NCBI RefSeq assembly: GCF_015565955.1 | Contig: NZ_CP064760.1 | Span: 1,240,001-1,304,000, forward strand | DNA length: 64,000 bases | Source of the DNA: Microbacterium schleiferi | Lineage (GTDB): Bacteria; Actinomycetota; Actinomycetes; Actinomycetales; Microbacteriaceae | Direction: 5' to 3' | Shown: positions 55,813-64,000 of the stretch, piece by piece | Numbering within the stretch: position 1 is the first letter of the stretch | Layout of the letters: the number at the start of each line of letters is the position of its first letter | Notes under the pieces: model-generated | Databases searched by the model: none | What the model saw: only the letters and a program-made list of their open reading frames with translations | Told to the model about the DNA's origin: nothing | Position numbers and translations under genes: made by a program

Positions 55813-57225
55813 ATGATCAGTCTGACTCTGTCCCGAATCGCCGATGTCCTCGGCGGCACCCTTGTGCTCCGCGGCGCCGATTCCGCTGACACTGTCGTTT
55901 CCGGCACCGTCGACACCGACTCCCGGCTCATCGGTCCCGGGGACATCTTCGTCGCCAAGCCCGGCGAGCATGCCGACGGTCACGACTTCATTCCTGCCGC
56001 GATGGAGCGGGGTGCCGTGCTCGCCATCGTCGAGCGTCGCGTGGATGCTGCCATCACCCAGATCGTCGTCCCCGGTGCGGTCCACGCCCTGGCAGACCTC
56101 GCCCGATTCGTCGTGCGTGAGGTTCGGTCGCGGGGCGCTCTTCAGATCGTCGGAATCACGGGGTCCAACGGTAAGACGACGACCAAGAACATGCTGGCGC
56201 TCATCCTCGAGGCCGAGGATGAGACCGTCGCGCCGCAGGCATCCTTCAACAACGACGTCGGCGCGCCGCTGACGATGCTGCGCGTCACCGAGCGCACCCG
56301 CTATCTCGTGAGCGAGTTCGGGGCCAGCGCTCCGGGAGAGATCGCGCGTCTTGCCGGGCTCGTCCACCCCGATGTCGGGGTCGTGCTCATGGTCGGCATG
56401 GCCCACGCCGGAGGCTTCGGTGGCATCGAGTCGACGTTCGTCGAGAAGTCGCAGCTCATCCACGCCGTGCGGCCCGGGGGCGTCGCGGTGTTGAACGCCG
56501 ACGATCCGCGCGTCGCCGCGATGGCGGGAATCGCCGCCGAACGGGGCGCGACAGTCCGATGGTTCGGGCGGGGTTCGGCTGCCGAGGTTCGTGCCGAAGA
56601 CGTCGAGGTCACGCCCGAGGGAACACGATTCCGCGCCATCATCGACGGTGACGTGTTCCCCGTTGTCCTTCGCGTCCTCGGCGAACACCACGTCATGAAC
56701 GCGCTGGCCGCCATCGCTGCGGCGACAAGCCTCGGCATCGGTCCGGAGGCCTGCCTCGAGCGGCTCGAGACGATGGAGTTGGCCGAGCGGTGGCGGATGC
56801 AACCGATGGGGTCGGACCGCGTGCGCATCATCAACGATGCCTACAACGCGAGCCCGGACTCCATGGCGGCGGCGCTGCGTACGCTCGCGCAGATTACGGG
56901 ACCGGATCAGCGCACGGTCGCGGTTCTCGGCGCGATGAGCGAGCTCGGCGAGTATGCGGGGGAGGAGCACGACCGCGTCGGCCTGCTCGCGGTGCGGCTA
57001 CGCATCCAACGCATCGTCGTCATCGGCTCCGCCGCGCGGCGGCTGTATCTCTCGGCGATCAGCGAGGGCTCGTGGGACGGCGAAGCCGTCTTCTTCGAAA
57101 CGGCTGACGACGCCTACGAGTACCTCATGTCGGAGTTGCGCGACGGCGATCGGGTGCTCGTGAAGTCCTCCAACTCCGCGGGGCTCCGGCACCTCGGCGA
57201 CCGTCTGGGAGAATCCTTCTCGTGA
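55813..57225 (+). CDS. murF: UDP-MurNAc-tripeptide--D-Ala-D-Ala ligase
   Basis: 470 residues. N-terminal UDP-binding domain (SGTVDTDSRLIGPGDIFVA), central ATPase with GITGSNGKTTTKNML and FNNDVGAPLTML, and C-terminal domain with INDAYNASPDSMAAALRTLA and VLGAMSELGEYAGEEH. Adds D-Ala-D-Ala to the wall precursor. It directly follows ftsI by 23 bp; no murE lies between them, unlike many clusters. Its stop overlaps mraY (GTGA). Confidence 0.96.
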   Translation: MISLTLSRIADVLGGTLVLRGADSADTVVSGTVDTDSRLIGPGDIFVAKPGEHADGHDFIPAAMERGAVLAIVERRVDAAITQIVVPGAVHALADLARFVVREVRSRGALQIVGITGSNGKTTTKNMLALILEAEDETVAPQASFNNDVGAPLTMLRVTERTRYLVSEFGASAPGEIARLAGLVHPDVGVVLMVGMAHAGGFGGIESTFVEKSQLIHAVRPGGVAVLNADDPRVAAMAGIAAERGATVRWFGRGSAAEVRAEDVEVTPEGTRFRAIIDGDVFPVVLRVLGEHHVMNALAAIAAATSLGIGPEACLERLETMELAERWRMQPMGSDRVRIINDAYNASPDSMAAALRTLAQITGPDQRTVAVLGAMSELGEYAGEEHDRVGLLAVRLRIQRIVVIGSAARRLYLSAISEGSWDGEAVFFETADDAYEYLMSELRDGDRVLVKSSNSAGLRHLGDRLGESFS

Positions 57226-58329
57226 GATCACTCCTGATGGCGTCGGCGATCGCCCTGTCGTTCTCGCTCTTTCTCACACCGGTCTTTCTCCGTCTGTTCC
57301 GCCGATGGGGCTGGGGTCAGGTCATCCGTACCCCTGACGCGGGAAACAACCCCCAGCACGAACTCAAGCGGGGGACGCCGACGATGGGTGGCGTCATCTT
57401 CGTCGGCGGCACGACCATTGCGTACCTGATCGGAACGTACGCCGGCGGCAATCCACCGACGATCTCGGGTTTCCTCGTGATCTGGATGATGGTGGGCTTC
57501 GCTCTCGTCGGCTTCATCGACGACTACATGAAGCTGCGTAGTCAGCGCAGCCTCGGTCTGTCGGGCTGGCGCAAGATCGTCGGTCAGGTGATCGTGATCG
57601 TGCCGTGGGCGATCGTGGCCCTCCAGTTCCCGGATGCCCAGGGCCAAACCCCGCGACGGCATACGTCTCGGTCTTCCGCGACATCTCGGTGTTGAACTTC
57701 CTGGCGCTGCCGGTTGCGATCGGCATCCTGCTCTACATCGCCTGGATCAGCTTCATCGGTGTCGCCTGGTCGAACAGCACGAACGTCACCGACGGTCTCG
57801 ACGGGCTTGCCACCGGTGTCGGCGTGTTCACGATCGGCGCCATGAGTCTCACGACGTTCTGGCAGTTCCAGCAGCGCTGCGTGGGGAGGATCTCGTCGCG
57901 GCCTATCAGCAGGCGTGCTACCAAACCAGGGATCCGCTCGACCTGACGATCATCTCCGCGACCTTCGCCGCGTCGCTGGTCGGGTTCCTGTGGTGGAACG
58001 CGCCGAAGGCTCAGGTCTTCATGGGGGATGTCGGATCCATGGCCATCGGTGGCGTCATCGCCGCGGTCTCGATCCTCTCGCACACCGAGATCCTCACGGC
58101 GCTCACCGCCGGAGCATTCATCATCGGCCCCGGCTCCGTCATCTTGCAGCGCGTGTACTTCAAGATCACCCGCGGCAAACGCCTGTTCCTGATGAGTCCC
58201 TTCCACCACCATCTCGAGATGCGGGGGTGGTCTGAGACCAACATCGTCATCCGGATGTGGATCATCGCCGCGGGCCTGGCCGTCACCGGTGTCGGCTTCT
58301 TCTACGTCGAATGGCTCGCGCGCACATGA
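57222..58329 (+). CDS. mraY: Phospho-N-acetylmuramoyl-pentapeptide transferase, frame broken twice
   Basis: About 369 residues after correction. It loads UDP-MurNAc-pentapeptide onto undecaprenyl phosphate, making lipid I. Motifs: RGTPTMGGVIFVGG, VGFIDDYMKL (catalytic Asp pair), NSTNVTDGLDGLATG, MGDVGSMAIGGVIA and FHHHLEMRGWSE. The frame breaks at C run 57649-57652 and G run 57883-57886; one added base at each restores ...GQTPATAYVSVFRD and CVGEDLVAAYQQACYQ. Both ends keep their overlaps with murF (GTGA) and murD (ATGA), as expected of a working gene. mraY is essential, so errors in the sequence are the likely cause. Confidence 0.93.
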
Positions 58330-59885
58330 CCGGCGGCGAAACGGTTGCCGCGCGGCTGGACGGGCTGACGAGCTGGCACGCCGACTGGCGCGGTCTGCGC
58401 GTCGCCGTCCTCGGGCTGTCCATGACCGGCTTCTCGGTCGCCGATACGCTCGCCGAGCTCGGAGCAGACGTGCTCGTCCTCGCCGAGTCCGCCGATCCGG
58501 CCTACGAGCGGCTGCTGCCCGTCATCGGCGTTCGATCCTCGATCGGATCTCTCAGCGCGCCGCCGGCAGAGCTGCTCGACTTCGACCCCGAGGTCGTCAT
58601 CGCCTCGCCGGGGTTCAGTCCGACGCATCCGCTCGTTCGCTGGGCGCTCGAGAGCGAGATCCCGCTCTGGGGCGACATCGAACTGGCCTGGCGGGTGCGC
58701 GACAAGGTCCTGCGTCCCGGGGGCGCACCCGCGGACTGGGTGCTGATCACCGGCACCAACGGAAAGACCACCACGACGGGCCTTGCCGCGACCATGATGG
58801 TCGCCGGCGGCTTGCGGGCCGTGCCCTGCGGGAACATCGGCACACCGATTCTGGATGCCGTTCGCGACCCGTCCGGATTCGATGTTCTCGTCGTCGAGCT
58901 CTCCAGCCACCAGCTCTGGTACCTCGGTCTGCAGTCCTCGCCGGAACCGGTGTCGCCCCATGCCGCCGTCTGTCTGAACCTCGCCGACGACCACCTCGAG
59001 TGGCACGGGTCGTTCGAGGCATACCGTGCAGCGAAGGCGCACGTGTACGACCACGCCCGCGTCGCGTGCGTCTACAACAAGGCTGACGATGCGACGCGCG
59101 AGATGGTCGAAGCGGCTGACGTGATCGAGGGGGCGCGGGCCATCGGGTTCGATCTCGGCGTCCCTGGCCCGAGCGACCTCGGCGTCGTCGACGGGATCGT
59201 CGTGGACCGCGCCTTCCTCGCCGAGCGACACACGAGCGCTCTGGAGCTCACGACGCTCGAAGAACTCCGCGAGCTCGGCCTCGCGGCCCCCCACGTCGTT
59301 GCCAACATCCTCGCCGCCAGTGCCCTCGCCCGCTCCCTCGAGGTGGCGCCGGCCGCCATCGCAAACGCGCTGCGCGAGTTCCGCCTGGACCCGCATCGGA
59401 TGGAAATCGTCGCGACGGTTGCGGGTGTCACGTGGGTGGATGACTCGAAGGCCACGAATCCGCACGCCGCGGCATCCTCGCTCGCTGCCTACCCCGGTGC
59501 CGTCTGGATCGTCGGGGGACTGCTCAAGGGCGTGGACATCGCTGCGTTGGTCTCGACGCGCGGGCGGCTGGCGAAGGCGGCGATCGTGATCGGCGATCAG
59601 CGGGATGCGGTGCGGGCGGCGTTCGAGCGACACGCGCCCGACGTTCCGCTGCACGAGGTCATTGCCGATGAGACTGGGGACGTCATGGCGCAGGTCGTGG
59701 ACCTGGCGATCGGACTCGTGGCCGAGGGGGATGTCGTCCTCCTCGCACCGGCCGCGGCATCCTTCGACCAGTTCGCCTCCTACGCGGACCGCGGCGAGAA
59801 GTTCGCTGCGGCGGTCAGGCAGCGAGTGGGAAGGGGCGACGATGGCGACACCGACGCCGATCCGTCCGCTTCCGCAGGAGCCTGA
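58326..59885 (+). CDS. murD: UDP-MurNAc-L-alanine--D-glutamate ligase
   Basis: 519 residues. N-terminal Rossmann domain LRVAVLGLSMTGFSVADTL, ATP site VLITGTNGKTTTTGLA, VELSSHQLWYL, DDHLEWHGSFEAYRAAKAHVY (carbamylated Lys), NILAASALARSLEV and a C-terminal VTWVDDSKATNPHAAASSL. Adds D-Glu to UDP-MurNAc-Ala. Acidic tail after residue 500. Overlaps mraY by four bases, and ftsW starts 44 bp before its end, so translation is tightly coupled. Confidence 0.96.
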   Translation: MTGGETVAARLDGLTSWHADWRGLRVAVLGLSMTGFSVADTLAELGADVLVLAESADPAYERLLPVIGVRSSIGSLSAPPAELLDFDPEVVIASPGFSPTHPLVRWALESEIPLWGDIELAWRVRDKVLRPGGAPADWVLITGTNGKTTTTGLAATMMVAGGLRAVPCGNIGTPILDAVRDPSGFDVLVVELSSHQLWYLGLQSSPEPVSPHAAVCLNLADDHLEWHGSFEAYRAAKAHVYDHARVACVYNKADDATREMVEAADVIEGARAIGFDLGVPGPSDLGVVDGIVVDRAFLAERHTSALELTTLEELRELGLAAPHVVANILAASALARSLEVAPAAIANALREFRLDPHRMEIVATVAGVTWVDDSKATNPHAAASSLAAYPGAVWIVGGLLKGVDIAALVSTRGRLAKAAIVIGDQRDAVRAAFERHAPDVPLHEVIADETGDVMAQVVDLAIGLVAEGDVVLLAPAAASFDQFASYADRGEKFAAAVRQRVGRGDDGDTDADPSASAGA

Positions 59886-61077
59886 CGAGCCCACGCCGAA
59901 GCGGGGTCTTGCTGCCCGGGTTTCTCTGGGGTCGTTGTTTCGTCCCGTTGCCGGCGAGTTCCTGCTCATCTCATCGACCGCCGTGCTGCTGACGATCTTC
60001 GGTCTGATCATGGTGCTCTCGGCCACCAGCGCGACGGCAACGGCCGCCGGTCAGGCGCCGTATGACGCCGTGATCAAGCAGGCAGTCTTTGCCGCGATCG
60101 GGCTGCCGCTCATGTTCATCGCGAGCCGGCTCCCGGTGAGCTTCTGGAAGAAGATCGCGTGGCCGGCGCTGATCGTCACCACGGCGTTCCAGCTCCTGGT
60201 GTTCACGCCCCTCGGCGTCGAGGACGGCGGAAACCGCAACTGGATCCTGATCGGTGGGATGCAGGCGCAGCCCTCGGAGTTCCTCAAGCTCGCACTCGCG
60301 CTCTGGCTCGGGTTCATCCTGTTCCGCAAGCGCACCCTGCTGGGCGATTGGCGACACGTCTTCATCCCGGTCGTTCCCGTGGCGGCAGCGGTGATCGCGA
60401 CGGTCCTCGCGGGCCACGATCTCGGTACCGCGATGGTGCTGTTCCTGCTCGCCCTCGGCGCGCTCTTCTTCTCCGGCGTGAAGCTGCGAGTCTTCATCAT
60501 TCCGTTGCTCGGGGCCATCGTCGCGGTGGCGGCACTGGCGGTGACGAGCTCGAACCGGATGGAGCGCATCCTCAGCGTCTTCAACACCGACTGCACCGCC
60601 GACTACCTGAACACCTGCTACCAGCCGCTGCACGGCATCTGGGGGCTCGCGGGCGGCGGCATCTTCGGCCTGGGCCTCGGTAACTCGAAAGAGAAGTACG
60701 AGTGGCTCCCCGCGGCATCCAGCGACTACATCTTCGCGATCGTCGGCGAAGAGCTCGGCCTCATCGGCGCGATCGTCGTGCTGGGGTTGTTCGCAATCTA
60801 CGCCATCGGCGCCTTCCACATCATCCGCAAGACCGACGACACGTTCGTGCGGATCGTTGCCGGTGCGATCACCGTGTGGATCGTCGGCCAAGCGCTCATC
60901 AACATCGGCGTCGTGCTGCGGCTGTTCCCGCCGCTTGGCGTTCCCTTACCGTTCATGTCGCAGGGCGGCACCTCGCTCGTCTCGGTGCTCGTGGCCACCG
61001 GCGTGCTGCTCGCCTTTGCCCGGACGATCCCGGTGACGGGGCGGGCAGCCCCTCGCGCCGGCGCCGCTCGCCGCTGA
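59842..61077 (+). CDS. ftsW: Septal glycosyltransferase FtsW (SEDS family)
   Basis: 411 residues, ten predicted membrane helices. Signatures: RNWILIGGMQAQPSEFLKLALALW, VLAGHDLGTAMVLF, GGGIFGLGLGNSKEKYEWLPAASSDYIFAIVGEELGL (read in parts) and FPPLGVPLPFMSQGGTSLV. Polymerises lipid II with FtsI. The ATG at 59842 lies within murD and follows GGGAAGGGG. The terminator-free 104 bp before murG suggests readthrough. Confidence 0.95.
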   Translation: MATPTPIRPLPQEPDEPTPKRGLAARVSLGSLFRPVAGEFLLISSTAVLLTIFGLIMVLSATSATATAAGQAPYDAVIKQAVFAAIGLPLMFIASRLPVSFWKKIAWPALIVTTAFQLLVFTPLGVEDGGNRNWILIGGMQAQPSEFLKLALALWLGFILFRKRTLLGDWRHVFIPVVPVAAAVIATVLAGHDLGTAMVLFLLALGALFFSGVKLRVFIIPLLGAIVAVAALAVTSSNRMERILSVFNTDCTADYLNTCYQPLHGIWGLAGGGIFGLGLGNSKEKYEWLPAASSDYIFAIVGEELGLIGAIVVLGLFAIYAIGAFHIIRKTDDTFVRIVAGAITVWIVGQALINIGVVLRLFPPLGVPLPFMSQGGTSLVSVLVATGVLLAFARTIPVTGRAAPRAGAARR

Positions 61078-61181
61078 CGCGCACCGAGCACGGGATCTGC
61101 CTCTGGGATGGTCGGCGCCGCTCTTTGCTCGTGGCCAGGGTGCGCGATCCGTCGATGGGTCTGTCGGGATAGGGTCGGACG

Positions 61182-62255
61182 GTGACGACCTACCTGCTGG
61201 CCGGTGGCGGGACCGCCGGGCACGTCAACCCCCTGCTGGCCGTTGCCGATGGCCTGCGGGCGCGGGATGCGGATGCCGACGTGCGCGTCCTCGGTACCGC
61301 AGAGGGGCTGGAAGCCCGGCTCGTGCCGCAGCGGGGCTACGAACTGCTCGTTGTCGACAAGGTGCCGTTTCCGCGGCGTCCCGATCGCACTGCCGCCGTG
61401 TTTCCCGGCCGATTCCGCCGCGCCGTCGCTCAGGTCCGGGAACACATCGCGACGCACGGGGTAGACGTCGTCGTCGGGTTCGGGGGCTACGCGTCGGCAC
61501 CCGCCTACGTCGCGGCCCGGCGCGCTGGCATCCCGTTCGTGGTGCACGAGGCCAACGCGCGACCCGGGCTTGCGAACCGGCTCGGTGCGCGCCGCGCCGC
61601 CGGTGTCGGTGTGGCCTTCGAGGGAACGCCGCTACCGCGGGCCCGGCTGGTCGGGATGCCGTTGCGCCGTGAGATCGAAGTCCTCGACCGTGCTGCGCTC
61701 CGCGCGGAGGGCGCAGCCCACTTCGGTCTGCGACCGGATGCGCCGACGCTGCTGGTGTTCGGCGGCTCCCTGGGGGCGTTGCGGCTGAACACGGCGATCT
61801 CCGCCTCGTGGCGAGACGTTCTGGATGCCGGCTGGCAGCTGCTCCACGTCACGGGCGACCGCTCTGACCTCGAGGATCCGGGGGAGCAGGGCTACGCGCT
61901 GCTCCGGTATGTCGACCGCATGGACCTCGCCTTCGCGGCGTGCGACTTCATCGTCTCGCGCTCGGGCGCGGCCACGGTGAGCGAGATCAGCGCGCTCGGC
62001 ATCCCCGCCGTCTACGTGCCGTACGCGGTTGGCAACGGGGAGCAGGCGCTGAACGCTGCCTCGGCGGTTGCGCATGGGGCGGCGATCCTGATCCCGGATG
62101 CAGAGTTCACTCCGGAGACCGTCCGGGGCCGCATCCTGCCCCTGCTGACGGATCCCCACGAACGGGCGGGTATGGCCGAGAGGGCGGCGCAGATCGGCAT
62201 CCGCACCGGCACCGAGAACCTCATCGCCCTGATCGACGAGGCCCTCACGTCGTAG
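61182..62255 (+). CDS. murG: Lipid II synthase MurG (GlcNAc transferase)
   Basis: 357 residues, GT-B fold at the inner membrane face. LLAGGGTAGHVNPLLAVADGL, GFGGYASAPAYVAARRAGIPFVVHEAN, LVFGGSLGALRLN and SRSGAATVSEISALGIPAVYVPYAVGNGEQALNA (in parts) are the donor and acceptor motifs; the last has VGNGEQ where H-Q is more common. GTG start at 61182. The next gene on this strand would be murC, but the cluster stops here within view and convergent genes follow. Confidence 0.95.
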   Translation: MTTYLLAGGGTAGHVNPLLAVADGLRARDADADVRVLGTAEGLEARLVPQRGYELLVVDKVPFPRRPDRTAAVFPGRFRRAVAQVREHIATHGVDVVVGFGGYASAPAYVAARRAGIPFVVHEANARPGLANRLGARRAAGVGVAFEGTPLPRARLVGMPLRREIEVLDRAALRAEGAAHFGLRPDAPTLLVFGGSLGALRLNTAISASWRDVLDAGWQLLHVTGDRSDLEDPGEQGYALLRYVDRMDLAFAACDFIVSRSGAATVSEISALGIPAVYVPYAVGNGEQALNAASAVAHGAAILIPDAEFTPETVRGRILPLLTDPHERAGMAERAAQIGIRTGTENLIALIDEALTS

Positions 62256-62307
62256 CCGGCGGTGGACGGCGTTCGCGCCATCACGCAGCGCGGATATTCG
62301 ATGTCGT

Positions 62308-63179
62308 CTATGTGCTTCGCACAGTCCTGCCGATGTGCGCGTCGATGAGTCGAGCGATGTTGTCCGCCTCGGCGCTCGGGATGGTGTGTCCGAGTCCCTC
62401 CATGATGTGCAGGGTCGCGGCCGGGATGGCGCTGGCGGTATCCCGCCCCCCGACAGGTCGATCATGGGGTCACTGTCGCCATGGAGGACGAGTGTGGGCA
62501 CGGTCATGTCTTGTAGTCGGTCTGTCCGGTCGCCGTCGACCCTGATCGCCGCCAATTGGGCTGCCGTCCCGTCGGGCCTGACGCCGCGCTCGTAGGCAAG
62601 CGAGGCGGTGGTGCGGGCGAGCGGTATGTCGAGGTAGCGCTCGCCCGCTATCGCCTCGTGATGTCGAACGGCGTATTCGACGTACTCCTCTTCCGTATCC
62701 GTGGGTACCGGCGCGCTAAAGATCCACTTTGCCTGTTGCGCGGGGCGCCCCACTCCTCGGCGCCCGGTGGTTGACATCAAGGAGGTGAGGGACCCGCAGA
62801 GCTCGGGTGCACGCAGCGCGAGATGCTGGGCAATCATGCCACCCATGGATATCCCGACAAGGTGCACCGGTGCAACAGAGAGGTGATGAACGAGGTCGAT
62901 GAGGTCGTCTGCCATGGCCGGTAGAGTCAAGGGACGACGAGACGACACGCTCCGGCCGCATCCCGGGTTGTCCGCAAGCAGGACGCGATATCCCCGTCGC
63001 AGCAACGCCGCAACGAATTGAGGCGTCCACTCCGTACGCTGCATACCCAGGCCCGATATCAGGAGAACCGTACCGCTGTCACCAGTGCCTGCGACCGCGT
63101 AGTTGAGGCGGCGGCCTCGTGTCGCCCAGGTGATTCCGCAGGGATCGAGCGCTGTCGTCACGTCGGGGAGCGGGCTCAT
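62308..63179 (-). CDS. Alpha/beta hydrolase, frame broken
   Basis: About 290 residues after correction. GTVLLISGLGMQRTEW (oxyanion region), VLLADNPGCGRS, nucleophile elbow HLVGISMGGMIAQHLAL (Ser), VLHGDSDPMIDL (acid) and, across the break, MEGLGHTIPSAEA with the catalytic His. The frame fails at the six-C run 62446-62451; one more base restores DTASAIPAATLHI and a stop at 62308. Its ATG overlaps the carboxyltransferase stop (ATGA), so the two form an operon; a thioesterase-like or lactonase role is conceivable but unproven. Confidence 0.85.
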
Positions 63180-64000
63180 CTTTTCTCCTCCCGCCGAGGG
63201 CGATGAAAGAGGTGGTGCGCGATGGCGCGACGCAGCGAGTCGTGGGCGGCTTTCTCCCCGTGGGTGGTGGGCCCGGGGAGTGTGCCGTGCGAATGCCCCC
63301 TCGCTCGCAGCTCCGCAGCTCCGAGACCCATCAGCTCGGAAACTTGAGGTGCCTGTGCGGGATCACGCAGGAGGATGGATGCGGCACCCTCCGGTGCAAT
63401 CACTTCGAACACGGCATCATCCTGCATGAGTAGGCGATCGGTCGTTGCGAGAGCGTATGCGCCGCCGGATCCGCCCTCGCCTGTCACGATTCCCAGTGTG
63501 GGCACGTCGCATGCCTGCAGGGTGGCGATGGTCTCGGCTATGGCGGCGGTGAGCCCTGCGCGGTCCGAAGCGGGCGTCGGGTCGGCACCCGCCGTATCGA
63601 TCAGCGTGACAATCGGAATCCGCCAGCGGGAGGCGATGCGGATCGCCCGGACCGCCTTCCGGTAGCCGCTCGCCGTGGGGGATCCTCTGCGACCAGCCGC
63701 GCCCGGCGAGTGACGATCAGTTCCGATTACGAGGACGCGTTGATCATCCACCCGCGCGATTGCCGCGAGCATGCAACGGTCATCGTGACCTGCACGATCA
63801 CCGCGCAACTCGACGAACCTCGGTGAGAGAGCGTGGAGGATCTGGCGGGCAGACGCTCGAGGGGCGCGAGCTCGCTGTACCGCCTCCCATCCCGTGAGTG
63901 CGACCGTCGATTCCGTCGGGGGCGCCACCGTGTTCGGCTCCCATTGCTGAGGGTGCACTGCCCACACCCACTCAGCGACCATGTGCTGTGCGGAGGCTCG
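63176..64000 (-). CDS. Fused acetyl-CoA carboxylase carboxyltransferase (AccDA-like), partial
   Basis: The C-terminal half of an AccD-AccA fusion. The alpha-like domain reads WEAVQRARAPRASARQILH, SGYRKAVRAIRIASRWRIPIVTLIDTAGADP, TGEGGSGGAYALATTDRLLM and VFEVIAPEGAASILLRD, the substrate-binding motifs of the alpha subunit. The open frame continues to the window edge without a required start (an ATG at 63980-63982 is possible), and the leading residues fit the end of a beta-like domain. It would transfer CO2 from biotin to an acyl-CoA; the cognate biotin proteins are not in view. It overlaps the downstream hydrolase by four bases. Confidence 0.85.
   Translation of the reverse strand, partial: RASAQHMVAEWVWAVHPQQWEPNTVAPPTESTVALTGWEAVQRARAPRASARQILHALSPRFVELRGDRAGHDDRCMLAAIARVDDQRVLVIGTDRHSPGAAGRRGSPTASGYRKAVRAIRIASRWRIPIVTLIDTAGADPTPASDRAGLTAAIAETIATLQACDVPTLGIVTGEGGSGGAYALATTDRLLMQDDAVFEVIAPEGAASILLRDPAQAPQVSELMGLGAAELRARGHSHGTLPGPTTHGEKAAHDSLRRAIAHHLFHRPRREEKR

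Overview
The window is chromosomal DNA from a high-GC actinobacterium, most likely Microbacterium or a close relative in the Microbacteriaceae. This rests on dense coding with many GTG starts, frequent ATGA/GTGA overlaps, typical actinobacterial families (GarA/OdhI-type FHA protein, PASTA kinase, DUF3040, a fused AccD-AccA carboxyltransferase) and a gene order that parallels the mycobacterial aroG-pknL-Rv2175c-idsA-mraZ neighbourhood. No rRNA, tRNA, prophage or CRISPR array was seen. The genus is inferred, not proven.

Layout. 1-3.3 kb: transaminase with its Lrp/AsnC regulator, a TetR regulator and an SDR oxidoreductase. 3.4-8.4 kb: an iron-siderophore uptake operon (lipoprotein, two permeases, ATPase, siderophore-interacting flavoprotein) behind a DtxR/IdeR-type box. 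8.5-16.4 kb: small accessory genes, including a glutathione peroxidase with an OhrR-like regulator, a YefM-YoeB toxin-antitoxin pair, and a divergent MarR/SnoaL pair sharing a perfect palindrome. 16.5-21 kb: bifunctional adhE behind a near-consensus DosR/DevR box and a FadR-like box, then a complete IS1380-family element with terminal repeats and target duplication. 21-31.7 kb: a lipoprotein-type arylsulfotransferase, an ECF sigma factor module, a SfLAP-type membrane protein, a universal stress protein divergent from a DevS/DevR-like two-component system, an AidB-like acyl-CoA dehydrogenase, a glycosyltransferase and a prepilin peptidase. 31.7-47.5 kb: core metabolism and regulation (lpd, GarA/OdhI-like, two MerR genes, ParA-like, pyruvate carboxylase, MinD-like, def, fadD, acyltransferase, class II aroG). 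47.5-62.3 kb: PASTA kinase, its DNA-binding partner, a prenyl synthase, DUF3040, then the division and cell wall cluster mraZ-rsmH-ftsL-ftsI-murF-mraY-murD-ftsW-murG. 62.3-64 kb: a convergent operon of a fused acetyl-CoA carboxylase carboxyltransferase (partial) and an alpha/beta hydrolase.

How genes work together. The most interesting system is a probable oxygen/redox regulon: the kinase at 26.1 kb keeps the His that binds haem in mycobacterial DosS, its regulator keeps the DosR phospho-Asp and DNA-contact motif, and DosR-like palindromes lie before adhE, between the stress protein and the kinase, and in a gene-free stretch after the regulator. The cell wall cluster shows tight coupling, including a seven-codon relay frame between ftsL and ftsI, and four AGTGG repeats before mraZ that look like its operator.

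Caution on sequence quality. Eight genes carry ten apparent frameshifts, nearly all explained by one lost base in a G or C run; two lie in the essential gene mraY. I therefore read them as sequencing or assembly errors and annotate those genes across the break, not as pseudogenes.
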